From Novosphingobium aquimarinum (GTDB taxonomy: Bacteria > Pseudomonadota > Alphaproteobacteria > Sphingomonadales > Sphingomonadaceae), in NCBI RefSeq assembly GCF_009746585.1, contig NZ_WRPO01000006.1:124001-188000 (forward strand): a stretch of 64,000 nucleotides of DNA. Direction: 5' to 3'. The position numbers and the translations under genes were made by a program. This document shows, piece by piece, positions 1 to 9,570 of this stretch (the stretch's first letter is position 1; each line of letters begins with the position of its first letter). The notes beneath the pieces are model-generated. The model had not been told where the DNA came from. It saw nothing but the letters and a program-made list of their open reading frames with translations, and did not search any database.

Positions 1-285
1 GCCGCGACACACGGTGCGCACGGCTCCGCGCCGGTATTCCCGCCCTTCGAAGCAGTCGAGCCGCGCCAGGTCCCCGCGCGCGAAGGCAAGGCGCAGCAGT
101 GTCCCTTCGACCCGGCCGATCCCTGGCACCAGGGCGGGATACCAATGGTCGTCGGCCGCGATGGCATAGAGTGTGCCGGGCGCGCTCGCCGGCTGCGCCT
201 CGGCCACGAAAGGCCTGAGCCAGCGGCTCATCCTTGTGTCGAGTTCGGGCTGCAGCGTCCCGTACACGAACAGGTCGATGCGCAT
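1..285 (-). CDS. Gamma-glutamylcyclotransferase-like (AIG2 family) protein, 3' end cut by window
   Basis: Reading the minus strand from an ATG at 283-285 gives 95 open codons that run off the window edge. The N-terminus MRIDLFVYGTLQPEL has the FVYGTL motif typical of the AIG2/GGCT-like fold, and a later stretch with CFEGREYRR fits the family's conserved acidic region. Family members cleave or sense gamma-glutamyl amines, but many bacterial paralogues have no known substrate. The start lies 11 bp downstream of the stop of the phosphatase gene, so the two are probably co-transcribed. No stop is seen, so the length is unknown. The family assignment rests on the N-terminal motif only. Confidence 0.7.
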   Translation of the reverse strand, partial: MRIDLFVYGTLQPELDTRMSRWLRPFVAEAQPASAPGTLYAIAADDHWYPALVPGIGRVEGTLLRLAFARGDLARLDCFEGREYRRGAVRTVCRG

Positions 286-295
286 CGCCCCGACC

Positions 296-1078
296 TCAGT
301 GATCGCAGGCGAGCGCCTCGATCACATCCTCGAGCCGCGCCGGATCGCCGATCGCGAGGACGTGGCCGTCACACCCCGCATGCAGGGGATCGCCGTTCCA
401 GTCGCACATGGTGCCGCCGGCGCCTTCCACCACCGGGACGAGGGCAGCGAAGTCGTACAGCTTGAGCCCCGCCTCGCAGACCAGATCGATATGACCGCAA
501 GCGAGCAGGCCGTAGTTGTAGCAATCCCCGCCCATCACCATCCGGCGATGATCGGTGCGGGCGGCCAGCGCCATGAAGTGGGCGCCTTGGTGGTCGTCGA
601 AATAGTGCGGCCCCGTGGTGGCGATGCTGGCATCGGCCAGATCCTTGCACGCGGCCGTGCGGACCGGCGCCCCGTTGAACGTGGTCGGTTGCCCGGACGC
701 GCCGATCCAGCGCTCTTTCGCGATCGGCTGGTCGATGACGCCCAGCACGGGAAAGCCATCGACGAGCAGCGCGATCAGCGTGCCGAAGATCGGGCGCCCG
801 GCGATGAACGACACCGTGCCGTCGATCGGATCGAGCACCCACTGCCGATTGGTCTCGCCCGGCTTCTCGCCGAATTCCTCGCCAATGACGCCATCGCGAG
901 GAACTTCGGCGGTCAGGATTCGCCGCATGGCCTCTTCGGCCTCGCGATCGGCGACCGTAACCGGCGAGGCATCCTGCTTGCGCTCCGAGCCGATCCCCGA
1001 GCGGAAGTGGGGCCGGATCGCAGCGCCGGCCGCATCGGCGAGGCGCAGCGCGAGCGCGATATCGTCATTCATGGTCAT
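296..1078 (-). CDS. hisN: Inositol-monophosphatase-family histidinol phosphatase
   Basis: The 260-residue protein has the metal-binding motifs of the lithium-sensitive IMPase superfamily: GEEFGE at about 66-71, DPIDGT at 83-88 and a C-terminal LYDFAALVPVVEGAGG block. In alphaproteobacteria, proteins of this type are usually HisN, which dephosphorylates histidinol phosphate in histidine synthesis. Inositol-1-phosphatase or CysQ-like activity is the alternative. The ORF could extend to 1114, but the 12 extra residues look non-conserved. The methionine at 1078, or the next one at 1072, is the more likely start. It is followed closely by the AIG2-like gene. Confidence 0.8.
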   Translation of the reverse strand: MTMNDDIALALRLADAAGAAIRPHFRSGIGSERKQDASPVTVADREAEEAMRRILTAEVPRDGVIGEEFGEKPGETNRQWVLDPIDGTVSFIAGRPIFGTLIALLVDGFPVLGVIDQPIAKERWIGASGQPTTFNGAPVRTAACKDLADASIATTGPHYFDDHQGAHFMALAARTDHRRMVMGGDCYNYGLLACGHIDLVCEAGLKLYDFAALVPVVEGAGGTMCDWNGDPLHAGCDGHVLAIGDPARLEDVIEALACDH

Positions 1079-1224
1079 GCCGCCTGTGTGGCGGTGCAAC
1101 GCGCGGTCGGTCAAGTGTTGACCGAAATGACTAACAAGGCTTAATAAAGTTTACGTGCGAGCCGCAAGACCTGCCTTGAATACTGTCAATATCAGATAAA
1201 TTACGGGCGTTACCCCAACACAAC

Positions 1225-2184
1225 TTGAGGGTGAAAATCAGTTTAGTGTTGACTGGTACACACAAGAATGGTCAGGCGTTGAAACCTTCCATCGCGCACA
1301 CGCGCGATGGACAGCCGATTTCCTACAACCGCGCGCCGGCACCGGACCTCGCCCCGTGGATCGCTCGGCTCTATGTTACCAAAGTCGATCTTGGGGACGA
1401 GGTCATCAGTTGCGGTCTGCTCACCGATTGTGCGGCGGTCCGCATCAAGTTGTCGGGAACCTGGCAGGCCGAAACCGCTGGCGGTCCCAGGCGGTTCAGC
1501 CAGGCCGTATTGTTTTTCGGTCCCCAGACACATCGCATGCCGGTGCAGGTGCGCGACGGTTTCGTCAGCCTCGGCTTCATGATCCGGCCTGGAGCTTTTT
1601 CGGCGTTTCGCGGCCAAAAGGTCGCCGAATATCTCAACAAGATATCGCCAATCACGGAGCTCTCGAACCGGGATCTGTCTCCCGCCGACATTTTCACGGA
1701 TGACCTATCGCCGGAAGAATGGTTGCTTACGATCGAAGATGCCATCCGAAAACGGCTCGCAGACCGGGTCGATGCCCAAACTCATCCGGCGACGGCCTGC
1801 TTCGAGGCCATCGCGATGACGGACCCATCGGTCAGCATCGTCGAGGCGGCGGAGCGGTGCGGGGTTGATCGGCGGCAACTCGAACGAATCGTCCGCCGCG
1901 ATTTCGGGATGTCGCCCAAACAGGTCCTGCGACGTGCGCGTGCGCTCGATATGGCAAGCCATCTGCGCGGCGTGGCCGACGGCAGCGAGGGCGACGAGAT
2001 CGCGCTGCGCTATTACGACGACAGCCACCGCATCCGCGAATTCAGTCAGTTCTTCGGAATGTCGCCGCGCCAGTTCGTCGAACGGCCGCAACTGCTCATG
2101 ACGCTGGCGCTGGAATTGCGTCAGGCCGGGCGACTGGAAATGCTCAAGCGGATCGAGCCCGGCAAGGCGCGGCCCTGGGAGTAA
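1225..2184 (+). CDS. AraC-family transcriptional regulator
   Basis: A 319-residue protein with an N-terminal sensor-like half and a C-terminal AraC-type DNA-binding half at about residues 200-300. SIVEAAERCGVDRRQLERIV reads as the first helix-turn-helix, and FSQFFGMSPRQF fits the second AraC signature. No ligand can be inferred. The frame opens with TTG at 1225 and GTG at 1231, with no in-frame ATG nearby. Recognisable sequence begins near DGQPISYN (about residue 28), so the true start is uncertain. It is transcribed away from the hisN-like gene and converges on prs, with only 7 bp between their stops. Confidence 0.8.
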   Translation: MRVKISLVLTGTHKNGQALKPSIAHTRDGQPISYNRAPAPDLAPWIARLYVTKVDLGDEVISCGLLTDCAAVRIKLSGTWQAETAGGPRRFSQAVLFFGPQTHRMPVQVRDGFVSLGFMIRPGAFSAFRGQKVAEYLNKISPITELSNRDLSPADIFTDDLSPEEWLLTIEDAIRKRLADRVDAQTHPATACFEAIAMTDPSVSIVEAAERCGVDRRQLERIVRRDFGMSPKQVLRRARALDMASHLRGVADGSEGDEIALRYYDDSHRIREFSQFFGMSPRQFVERPQLLMTLALELRQAGRLEMLKRIEPGKARPWE

Positions 2185-2191
2185 CGGAAAT

Positions 2192-3127
2192 TCAGTCGAA
2201 CAGGCTGGAGACCGAGCTCTCGTCGGCGATGCGGCGGACCGCTTCCCCCAGCAGCGGCGCGATCGTCAGGATGCGGATCTTCTCGCAATCGCGGGTGGCA
2301 TCGTTCGCCAGGATCGAATCGGTAATGACGAGCTCGGTCAGCGCCGAGTTCGCGACGCGCGCCACGGCGCCTCCCGAAAGCACCCCGTGGCTGATGTAGG
2401 CGGTCACGCTCGCCGCGCCCTGATCGAGCAGGGCTTGCGCGGCGTTGCACAAGGTGCCGCCCGAATCGATGATATCGTCGATCAGGATGCAGGCGCGGCC
2501 GTCGACCTCGCCGATGATGTTCATCACTTCGGACTGGCCGGGTCGGTCGCGACGCTTGTCGACGATCGCCAGCGGAGCGTTGTCCAGCCGCTTCGCCAGC
2601 GCGCGAGCCCGCACCACGCCGCCGACGTCCGGCGAAACCACGGTCAGGTTCTCGCCGCCGAGTCGCGCCTGGATATCGGCGGACATGACCGGTGCCGCGA
2701 ACAGGTTGTCGGTCGGGATATCGAAGAAGCCCTGGATCTGCCCGGCGTGCAGATCGACGGACAGCACGCGATCGGCGCCCGCCTCGGTGATCAGGTTCGC
2801 GACCAGCTTGGCCGAGATCGGCGTGCGCGGGCCGGGTTTGCGATCCTGCCGGGCATAGCCGAAATAGGGCACCACGGCGGTGATCCGCTTCGCCGAAGCC
2901 CGCCGCAGGGCATCGATGCAGATCAGCAGTTCCATGAGGTTGTCGTTGGCCGGAAAGCTCGTCGGCTGAACGACGAAGACGTCTTCGCCGCGCACGTTCT
3001 CATGAATCTCGACGAAGACTTCCTCGTCCGCGAATCGCCGGACGCTGACATCGGTCAGCGGCAATTCGAGATACCCGGCAACCGCTCGCGCCAGCGGCAG
3101 ATTGCTGTTGCCGGACATGATCTTCAT
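2192..3127 (-). CDS. prs: Ribose-phosphate pyrophosphokinase
   Basis: Makes PRPP from ribose 5-phosphate and ATP for nucleotide, histidine and NAD synthesis in the cytosol. The 311 residues cover the full class I enzyme. Visible motifs are [11 protein letters not shown] (91-101) of the ATP-binding region, [11 protein letters not shown] (125-135), the KRR of the flexible catalytic loop at 191-193, and the PRPP-binding loop DDIIDSGGT at 217-225. The start ATG at 3127 gives the usual N-terminus MKIMSGNSN. It appears to be a single gene. Confidence 0.96.
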   Translation of the reverse strand: MKIMSGNSNLPLARAVAGYLELPLTDVSVRRFADEEVFVEIHENVRGEDVFVVQPTSFPANDNLMELLICIDALRRASAKRITAVVPYFGYARQDRKPGPRTPISAKLVANLITEAGADRVLSVDLHAGQIQGFFDIPTDNLFAAPVMSADIQARLGGENLTVVSPDVGGVVRARALAKRLDNAPLAIVDKRRDRPGQSEVMNIIGEVDGRACILIDDIIDSGGTLCNAAQALLDQGAASVTAYISHGVLSGGAVARVANSALTELVITDSILANDATRDCEKIRILTIAPLLGEAVRRIADESSVSSLFD

Positions 3128-3236
3128 CGCGAATCCCCGCTTACGCCCTTCAGGGCCTTGCCGTGCCCGCGTCTAGCCGAGAGTCACCCAATTGCAATAT
3201 CGCGCGACCGCAGTTTCCCCGGCGCGCCTTGCCCGA

Positions 3237-4235
3237 TCAGCCGAACGGGCTTGGGCCCTTGCGGTGTTCGCCCTGAATCCAGCGGACCGTGCCGGAGCTC
3301 GCCCGCATCACAACGCTCTCGGTCGTCATGCGGCCGCCCTTGAGGTGCTTGACGCCCTGAAGCAACGAACCGTTGGTGACGCCCGTCGCCGCGAAGATGC
3401 AGTCGCCCTTGGCGAGGTCCTGCAAGTGGTAGATCTTGTCGAGATCCTCGATGCCCCACTTGCGCGCGCGCGCGCGCTCGTCGTCGTTGCGGAACAGCAG
3501 GCGGCCCTGGAACTGTCCGCCGACGCAGCGCAGCGCCGCGGCGGCCAACACGCCCTCGGGCGCGCCGCCCGATCCCATGTACATGTCGATCGTGGTGTCC
3601 TCGTCGGTCACTGCGATCACGCCCGCCACGTCGCCGTCGGGAATGAGCTGGATGCCGCAGCCGATCGAGCGCAATTCCGCGATCAGCGCCTCGTGGCGCG
3701 GACGGTCGAGCACGCAGACGATCACTTCGTTCGGCGCCACGCCCTTGGCCTTCGCGAACGACTTGACGTTCTCGGTCGGCGACTTGTCCAGATCGATTAC
3801 GTCGGGCTCATAGCCGGGGCCGATCGCCAGCTTTTCCATGTAGACGTCGGGCGCGTTGAGGAGGCACCCTTCCTCGGCCGCCGCGAGCACGGCCAGCGCG
3901 TTGGGTCCGGCCTTAGCGGTGATCGTGGTTCCCTCGAGCGGATCGAGCGCGATGTCGATCTTGGGGCCGCCGCCCGGAGCACCGCCGACCTTTTCACCGA
4001 TGTAGAGCATCGGCGCCTCGTCGCGCTCGCCCTCGCCGATCACCACGGTGCCGTCCATGTAGAGTTCGTCGAACGCTTCGCGCATGGCCTCCACCGCGGC
4101 GTGGTCGGCCGCCTTCTCGTCCCCCCGGCCGATGAGGCTTGACGCGGCGATCGCCGCCGCTTCTGTGACGCGTACCATCTCGAGAACGAGGACACGGTCG
4201 AGTACCTGACTTGAAGGGGGTGTCTTGCTGGTCAT
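3237..4235 (-). CDS. glpX: Class II fructose-1,6-bisphosphatase
   Basis: Hydrolyses fructose 1,6-bisphosphate to fructose 6-phosphate in gluconeogenesis. The 332 residues match the usual GlpX length. The Li-sensitive phosphatase metal site is visible as GEGERDEAPML (from 67) and DPLEGTT (98-104). In many alphaproteobacteria this gene follows homoserine dehydrogenase, and that order holds here on the minus strand. The two are separated by a small secreted-protein gene on the other strand, so they are not one transcript. Confidence 0.94.
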   Translation of the reverse strand: MTSKTPPSSQVLDRVLVLEMVRVTEAAAIAASSLIGRGDEKAADHAAVEAMREAFDELYMDGTVVIGEGERDEAPMLYIGEKVGGAPGGGPKIDIALDPLEGTTITAKAGPNALAVLAAAEEGCLLNAPDVYMEKLAIGPGYEPDVIDLDKSPTENVKSFAKAKGVAPNEVIVCVLDRPRHEALIAELRSIGCGIQLIPDGDVAGVIAVTDEDTTIDMYMGSGGAPEGVLAAAALRCVGGQFQGRLLFRNDDERARARKWGIEDLDKIYHLQDLAKGDCIFAATGVTNGSLLQGVKHLKGGRMTTESVVMRASSGTVRWIQGEHRKGPSPFG

Positions 4236-4292
4236 GTTCAGTCCGGATTAAGGCGCTGGGAGGTCGTTCTTCGGAGCGCTTAGACAGGGGAA

Positions 4293-4757
4293 ATGAAATT
4301 GTCGAGAAATTGCGCGCCAATTCCTTTTGCCCTGGCGGCTATGTTCTTCACAACGCCGGCCTTGGCCCAGGCGCCGGCCGATGCCGGATCGAAGGACCGT
4401 GAGATCGCCGAAATGATGCTGCGATCGCAAGGCGCCTATTCGACCACCCGCTCGCGGACGGAATGCTACGAGCGCGCGGCCAGCGGCGAAATCGTCGTTT
4501 GCGCGCAGGATGACAGCCGGTTCCGGGCGCAATCGACGAGCGACGTCGACCCGCTGTCCTCGCAGGCGCTGAACGACGGCTCGATCCGGCCGCCCGACCT
4601 CGAGCCGAAATACCCCGGCTTCACCGCGGCGCGCGGATGCTTCATCCCGCCCTGCCCCAAAGGCCCGGCCTATTTCGTCGATCTGGAGGCGATTCCCGAT
4701 GCCCCCGCCGGTTCGGACGCAGACCTCATCGGCAGGGGCGAGAAGCGCGCGCCCTGA
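4293..4757 (+). CDS. Small secreted protein of unknown function
   Basis: A 154-residue protein with a clear Sec signal peptide: charged start MKLSRN, hydrophobic core, and probable cleavage after TPALAQA near residue 26. The mature part is polar with cysteines at about 59, 71, 115 and 120, which suggests disulphides in the periplasm. I recognise no family. It sits between the divergently placed glpX and the convergent hom gene, on the opposite strand to both. Codon use resembles the surrounding core genes, so it is probably a native lineage-specific gene. Confidence 0.6.
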   Translation: MKLSRNCAPIPFALAAMFFTTPALAQAPADAGSKDREIAEMMLRSQGAYSTTRSRTECYERAASGEIVVCAQDDSRFRAQSTSDVDPLSSQALNDGSIRPPDLEPKYPGFTAARGCFIPPCPKGPAYFVDLEAIPDAPAGSDADLIGRGEKRAP

Positions 4758-4769
4758 GGGGCCAAGCCA

Positions 4770-6077
4770 TCAGTTGTCGAGAATGTTGAGGACCAGCGGC
4801 GGGGCGTTGAGGCTCTCCGAGCCCTCGAGGATCCGCAGCGCCTCCTCGACGCAGGATTCGGGGCCCTCGTGCGTGACCAGGGCGAGCATGACTTCGCCCG
4901 TCCGGTCGTCCCGCGCCTTCTGAATCATGCTTTCGATCGAAACGCCCGCATCGCGCATGGCCGCCGTGATGTCGGCGAGCACTCCGGGCCGGTCGGGCAC
5001 GATGAACCGCAGATAGGCGCGACCGCGTCGCTCCCCGCTGGCGGCCGGGGCCATCTCGCGCAGTTCCCCCGAAGGCATCGAGAAACCGACGCCCCAGTCA
5101 TTGCGCGCGATGTCGATGAGATCGGCGACCACGGCGCTTGCGGTGGGGCCGTCGCCGGCGCCGGCGCCCTGGAACAGCAAGCGACCCATGAAATTGCCTA
5201 CGGCGACGACCGCGTTGGTCGCCCCGTCGACATGGGCGAGCGGGTGATCGAAAGCCACCAGATGCGCGCGCACGCGCTGGAACAGCCCCGGTTTGCCACT
5301 GGGGGACGCCGCTTCGGCAACCCCTATCAAGCGGATCACGTAGCCCAGCGTGCGGGCCTGGGCGATATCGACCGCCATGATTCGCGAAATGCCCGAAGTC
5401 TCGACGGCGTCGAACCGCAGCTTCGTGCCAAAGGCGATCGCGGCCAGGATCGAAAGTTTATGCGCCGCGTCCACGCCTTCGACGTCGAACGTCGGATCGG
5501 CTTCGGCATACCCGAGCCGCTGCGCTTCGGCGAGCACGTCGCCGAAATCGGCGCCAGTGTCTTCCATGGTGGAGAGGATGTAATTGCAGGTGCCGTTGAG
5601 GATTCCGTAGACGCGATCGATCTGATTCGCCGCCGCGCCTTCGCTCAATCCCTTGATCACGGGAATGCCGCCGGCCACGGCCGCTTCGAACTTCAGCGCC
5701 ACGTCCGCCTGCTCCGCCGCCGCCGCGAGCTCGAGCCCGTGGTGCGCGATCATCGCCTTGTTCGCGGTCACCAGCGACTTGCCTGCCGCGATCGTGTTCC
5801 GGGCGAGCGTGAGTGCCGGACCGTCCGACCCGCCGACCAACTCGACCACCACATCCACATCCGCGCGGTTGCCGAGCCGGGTGGGATCGTCGTCCCACTC
5901 GTAGGCCGAAAGATCGATGCCGCGATCCTTGCTGCGATCGCGCGCGCTCACCGCGGTAATCCGGATCGGACGCCCGGCCCTGCGCGAAATGAGTTCGGCA
6001 TTGGTCTCGATCAGCCGGATTACGCCGGTTCCGACGGTCCCCAGTCCAGCAAGTGCGATCTTGAGCGGTTCAGCCAT
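4770..6077 (-). CDS. hom: Homoserine dehydrogenase with C-terminal ACT domain
   Basis: Reduces aspartate semialdehyde to homoserine for threonine and methionine synthesis. The Rossmann motif GLGTVGTGV lies at about 11-19, the catalytic homoserine dehydrogenase domain fills the middle (GILNGTCNYILSTM, then EAQRLGYAEADPTFDVEG), and an ACT domain (FIVPDRPGVLADITAAM) occupies about 355-430, as in the threonine-inhibited long form. The frame is open to 6140, but the ATG at 6077 (435 residues) starts at the conserved N-terminus and has a GGAAAGGAC ribosome site just upstream. Confidence 0.95.
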   Translation of the reverse strand: MAEPLKIALAGLGTVGTGVIRLIETNAELISRRAGRPIRITAVSARDRSKDRGIDLSAYEWDDDPTRLGNRADVDVVVELVGGSDGPALTLARNTIAAGKSLVTANKAMIAHHGLELAAAAEQADVALKFEAAVAGGIPVIKGLSEGAAANQIDRVYGILNGTCNYILSTMEDTGADFGDVLAEAQRLGYAEADPTFDVEGVDAAHKLSILAAIAFGTKLRFDAVETSGISRIMAVDIAQARTLGYVIRLIGVAEAASPSGKPGLFQRVRAHLVAFDHPLAHVDGATNAVVAVGNFMGRLLFQGAGAGDGPTASAVVADLIDIARNDWGVGFSMPSGELREMAPAASGERRGRAYLRFIVPDRPGVLADITAAMRDAGVSIESMIQKARDDRTGEVMLALVTHEGPESCVEEALRILEGSESLNAPPLVLNILDN

Positions 6078-6162
6078 GTCAGTCCTTTCCGGCAGCGCGC
6101 CTAGGCGAGGCGCGCCCGAAAGGCCAGAGGCTTGCAGCAAAGTCTCGGAGGCGAGGTCCGGG

Positions 6163-7014
6163 TTACGAAATCGTCCGGTCGCAAGGGCCGAGCGCGTCGA
6201 TCACGAGCCGATAATCCGTCTCCGCCTGCTGCCGGGCAGCGGCGCTTTCGGACAGGTTGGCACCGGGCGGCGGCATCTGCGGCAGGAAGCAGGCCAGCCT
6301 GTACCATTCGATCGTACCGCGCTCCGGCGGGCGGCTGACGTCTGCGACCAGTTCGGAAAACGAGACGCCCCACAGCGGCGGCCGGCCCGGCTCGTGGCGC
6401 ACGGTGATCGACGCCGCCGACCGGTCCACGGTGGACAGAAACATCTGGGTCTCGCCTTCGCCCGCGAGCGTCCCCGGAACGAAAATAATCTCGCGCACAC
6501 CGGTCACCTTTGCGGGCGTTGCGGGAGACAGCAGCGCCGTGATGATTTCGCGCACTTTCGCCTCGTTGGCTTGGCTCGCGAACAGTTGCGCATCGGGTTT
6601 CACCAGCTGCAGCTCGCCGGGCCGCCCGGGAACGGGGCGCGCGAAGATGATGACGTCCTGCTTCTTGAGCGAAGGCGCCTTGCCGCGCGCGTCCAGCGGC
6701 AGATCGACCAGGTAGGCGAGCGATTCTCCGATCGCGGAAGCGCCGGACAACAGCGCTGTCGTACGCGCCTCGACGTAATAGCGGGCCCGGCCTGGCCGCA
6801 ATCCCGGCGCGCGCTCATTTTTAACCTTTATCGCCTTGCGGACATTGGCCTTGATCACGAGCGGCGCCGAATCGGCGAGGTCCGCGAGGTCGGCATAAGT
6901 CGGACCGGACGGCACGGGGGCAGCCGGCTGGGCGAACGCGGACACGGGCAGAGCCGCCAAAAACGCCCCTGCGACCAGGGATTTCAGTGGCTTGGCTATG
7001 GGGGTCTTCGGCAT
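6163..7014 (-). CDS. Secreted protein of unknown function
   Basis: A 283-residue protein starting MPKTPIAKPLKS, with a signal peptide ending near PVSAFAQP. The frame is open upstream to 7092, but those 26 codons are Arg/Cys-rich and lie before the signal sequence, so ATG at 7014 is preferred. The mature part has no motif I recognise; it is a mixed sequence with a single C-terminal cysteine and SESAAARQQAETDYRLVIDAL near the end. It is probably periplasmic or surface-exposed. It lies just upstream of hom on the same strand with an 85-bp gap. Confidence 0.6.
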   Translation of the reverse strand: MPKTPIAKPLKSLVAGAFLAALPVSAFAQPAAPVPSGPTYADLADLADSAPLVIKANVRKAIKVKNERAPGLRPGRARYYVEARTTALLSGASAIGESLAYLVDLPLDARGKAPSLKKQDVIIFARPVPGRPGELQLVKPDAQLFASQANEAKVREIITALLSPATPAKVTGVREIIFVPGTLAGEGETQMFLSTVDRSAASITVRHEPGRPPLWGVSFSELVADVSRPPERGTIEWYRLACFLPQMPPPGANLSESAAARQQAETDYRLVIDALGPCDRTIS

Positions 7015-7367
7015 GTCCCGGTCTTTCCTGGTCTGCTTCAAGTCATGCCTACACGACGGGTCGCAACCGCGTCGATAGTGCTGCCGGAACATTGCACCTG
7101 GACCACCCTGAATCGAAGGTTAACCCAGCCTAAAGCCGATTCGACATTGCGCGGCGACCACACGCTCGCTAAGGAATGCCCAAAATCGGGGCGTGACAAG
7201 AATTCGCCTCACGGCCTGCCGGTCGTGCGAGTGACTTTATCGGCAGGTCGTTAGCCGTCAGGGTGGACACTTTTTTGGGTTTCGTCATGGATTTGACGCA
7301 ATGCGTCCGGTTCATGCGGTTCCGGGGCTTGCCCCGTGGCAGTTTAGTGATGGAGTGATGCGACTGA

Positions 7368-8036
7368 ATGGCCTACGCTGACCAGAAGATGAGCGGTAAC
7401 AAGCTTGCCGCTTTCATAGTCGTTCTTCTGCTTCACGTTTTCCTGCTTTACGCGCTCGTCACCGGCCTCGCCTACGAAGCGGCGAAGAAGGTGATCTCAA
7501 AGGTGACGACCGTCGACATCAAGGAAGAAGTGAAGAAGGAAGAACCGCCGCCACCACCTCCGGAGCAACCGAAGGTAGAAGCGCCGCCGCCGCCTGTCGC
7601 ACCGCCCGTGAAGATCAACGTGGCGACCAAGCCACCGCCGATCAACACGGTCACCGTTGCGCCACCGCCGGCGCCGGTTATCGCACTTCCGGCTGCGCCG
7701 GTCGTTGCGCCGCCGGCCCCGCCGCCGCCGGCACCCAAGGGTCCGACTTCGGATCCTCAGCCTCGTGGCAATCCCGGTAACTGGGCGACCGCGAACGACT
7801 ACCCGTCGCGCGCGCTTCGTGAAGAACGTACCGGAACCACCGGGTTCCGCGTTACCGTCGGCCCAGACGGCCGCGTCACCAACTGTACGATCACCAGTTC
7901 GAGCGGGCATCCCGATCTCGACGAGGCGACGTGCAAGAACGTGAGCCGTCGCGCCCGCTTCAAGCCAGCCTTGCAGAATGGCCAGGAAGTCCAGGGCACT
8001 TACTCGAACCGCATCCGGTGGGTGATACCGGACTGA
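7368..8036 (+). CDS. tonB: TonB energy-transducing protein
   Basis: Couples the inner-membrane proton gradient to outer-membrane TonB-dependent receptors. It shows the classic architecture in 222 residues: short cytoplasmic start, one membrane anchor at about 13-34, a long Pro-rich periplasm-spanning stretch (about 56-128) alternating with Lys/Glu, and a C-terminal TonB domain (about 150-222) containing VTVGPDGRVTNC and FKPALQNGQ. The two C-terminal-domain cysteines, in NCTIT and EATCKN, may pair. It heads an operon with exbB and two exbD genes. Confidence 0.92.
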   Translation: MAYADQKMSGNKLAAFIVVLLLHVFLLYALVTGLAYEAAKKVISKVTTVDIKEEVKKEEPPPPPPEQPKVEAPPPPVAPPVKINVATKPPPINTVTVAPPPAPVIALPAAPVVAPPAPPPPAPKGPTSDPQPRGNPGNWATANDYPSRALREERTGTTGFRVTVGPDGRVTNCTITSSSGHPDLDEATCKNVSRRARFKPALQNGQEVQGTYSNRIRWVIPD

Positions 8037-8102
8037 TCCCGATGGCTGCCCTGACCGGGGCGGCCATCCGACCTGCACCTTTTTCTTGAGAGGACTACCC
8101 GC

Positions 8103-8891
8103 ATGCTTATCGTCGATATTCTTGCCGCCGCCGGTCAGGGCGCGCCGCAGAACAAGTTCGGTTTCGCCGAAGCTCTCGAGCAGGGCGGTTTCATCGCCTA
8201 TGCGACCGTCATCATCCTGGGCATCATGTCCTTCGGTTCGTTCTACATCCTGTTCACCAAGTGGTTCGAGCAGTCGAAGATCCTGCGTCAGTACAATTCG
8301 ATGCGTTCGACTTTCTGGAAAGCTCCGACGCTGCGCGAAGGCGCGTCGAAGCTCGACAAGAACAGCGCATGGCGTCAGCTCGTCGACGATGGTCTGGCCG
8401 CTGAAGAACAGCACGCCAAGATGACCGATCAGCTTGAAGCGCACGACTGGATGCACAGTTCGCTGGCTCGTTCGGAAGCTTCGGTCAACGCCCGCCTCGC
8501 TTCGGGTCTGCCGTTCCTCGCCACCGTCGGTGCGACCGCGCCGTTCATCGGCCTGTTCGGTACCGTCGTCGGCATCTACCGCGCGCTGATCGCCATCGGC
8601 CTCGCCGGTTCGGCCTCGATCGACAAGGTCGCGGGTCCGGTCGGTGAAGCTCTCATCATGACCGCGCTCGGTCTGCTCGTCGCGGTTCCCGCGGTGCTCG
8701 CCTACAACTACCTGCAGAGCCGCAACAAGCGGATCGCCGAGCTGCTGACCGGTTTCTCGAGCGACGTCCTCGCCAACATCACCTCGCGTGGTGCAGTGAA
8801 GCCTGCGGTGATCACCACCCCGGCGTCCGCTGCCAAGGCCGCGCCGAAGGCGGCTCCCGCTGCCAAGCCGGCGACGCCTGCCAAGCCGTAA
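8103..8891 (+). CDS. exbB: ExbB-type proton channel subunit
   Basis: MotA/TolQ/ExbB-family inner-membrane protein that forms the proton channel with ExbD and energises TonB. In 262 residues there are three membrane segments: about 24-45, a Gly-rich pair including FLATVGATAPFIGLFGTVVG (about 137-165), and ALIMTALGLLVAVPAVLAY (about 182-203). The C-terminus ends in an Ala/Lys/Pro-rich tail beyond the usual ExbB end. It follows tonB by 66 bp and precedes exbD. Confidence 0.92.
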   Translation: MLIVDILAAAGQGAPQNKFGFAEALEQGGFIAYATVIILGIMSFGSFYILFTKWFEQSKILRQYNSMRSTFWKAPTLREGASKLDKNSAWRQLVDDGLAAEEQHAKMTDQLEAHDWMHSSLARSEASVNARLASGLPFLATVGATAPFIGLFGTVVGIYRALIAIGLAGSASIDKVAGPVGEALIMTALGLLVAVPAVLAYNYLQSRNKRIAELLTGFSSDVLANITSRGAVKPAVITTPASAAKAAPKAAPAAKPATPAKP

Positions 8892-9009
8892 GCAAGGCCA
8901 TGCGCGCTTCGCAGGCTCCTCGTCTGCGAAGCGTTAGGGGTCAAGCGGCGGGCCTGGCATGCGGGTCCGCCGCCCTCTCCCCAGACATATCAAGGATTAG
9001 GATACAACT

Positions 9010-9543
9010 ATGGCGATATCCACGGGCGGGGGCGGTGCCGAAGCACCGATGTCCGACATCAACACGACGCCGCTCGTCGACGTCATGCTGGTGCTTCTCA
9101 TCATCTTCCTGATTGCTGTTCCCGTTGCCATCCAGACGATCGAGAAGCTCCGCATCCCGATCATCGAATCGGTGGAGTCGAAGGACAAGGTCGAAAACCT
9201 GCTGCTGACCGTCTCGACGACGGACGACAGTGGTCGCAGCGCGGGCGAACCCGGTTTCAACGGTGCCTCACGCAACGGCGAATGCCGTGTCTACTTCAAC
9301 AACGTCACGCCGGTGGATGCGGAAGAGCTTCGCGATCAGGCGTTCAAGCGGCTCGACGCCATCGTCAAGCGCGAAGGCGGTCCCGAAGCGCTCAAGAACA
9401 ATCCCGAAGCGATTCCGCAGGTGCATATCCGCGGCGACGTCGATGCGCCCTGGCGCTGTGTCGCGGGCGCCATCTACAACGTGCAGATTTCGGGCTACCC
9501 GACCGTCGGCTTCATCTCGAACCCGGTCGACCCGAACGGCTGA
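9010..9543 (+). CDS. exbD: ExbD-type biopolymer transport protein, first copy
   Basis: Single-pass stator subunit with a periplasmic domain. The N-terminal signature [19 protein letters not shown] carries the membrane-embedded Asp (residue 24) needed for proton transfer. At 177 residues it is longer than a standard ExbD because of a periplasmic insert with two cysteines. The upstream gap of 118 bp is larger than others in the operon. A tonB-exbB-exbD-exbD order is common in sphingomonads and xanthomonads. Confidence 0.9.
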   Translation: MAISTGGGGAEAPMSDINTTPLVDVMLVLLIIFLIAVPVAIQTIEKLRIPIIESVESKDKVENLLLTVSTTDDSGRSAGEPGFNGASRNGECRVYFNNVTPVDAEELRDQAFKRLDAIVKREGGPEALKNNPEAIPQVHIRGDVDAPWRCVAGAIYNVQISGYPTVGFISNPVDPNG

Positions 9544-9570
9544 CGCGGACAGGTTACAGGAGTACTATCC

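Noticed and set aside
7472..7738. Gly-rich minus-strand ORF opposite tonB
   Set aside because: It is the complement of the Pro-codon-rich TonB linker (CCG/CCA repeats) and has no independent support.
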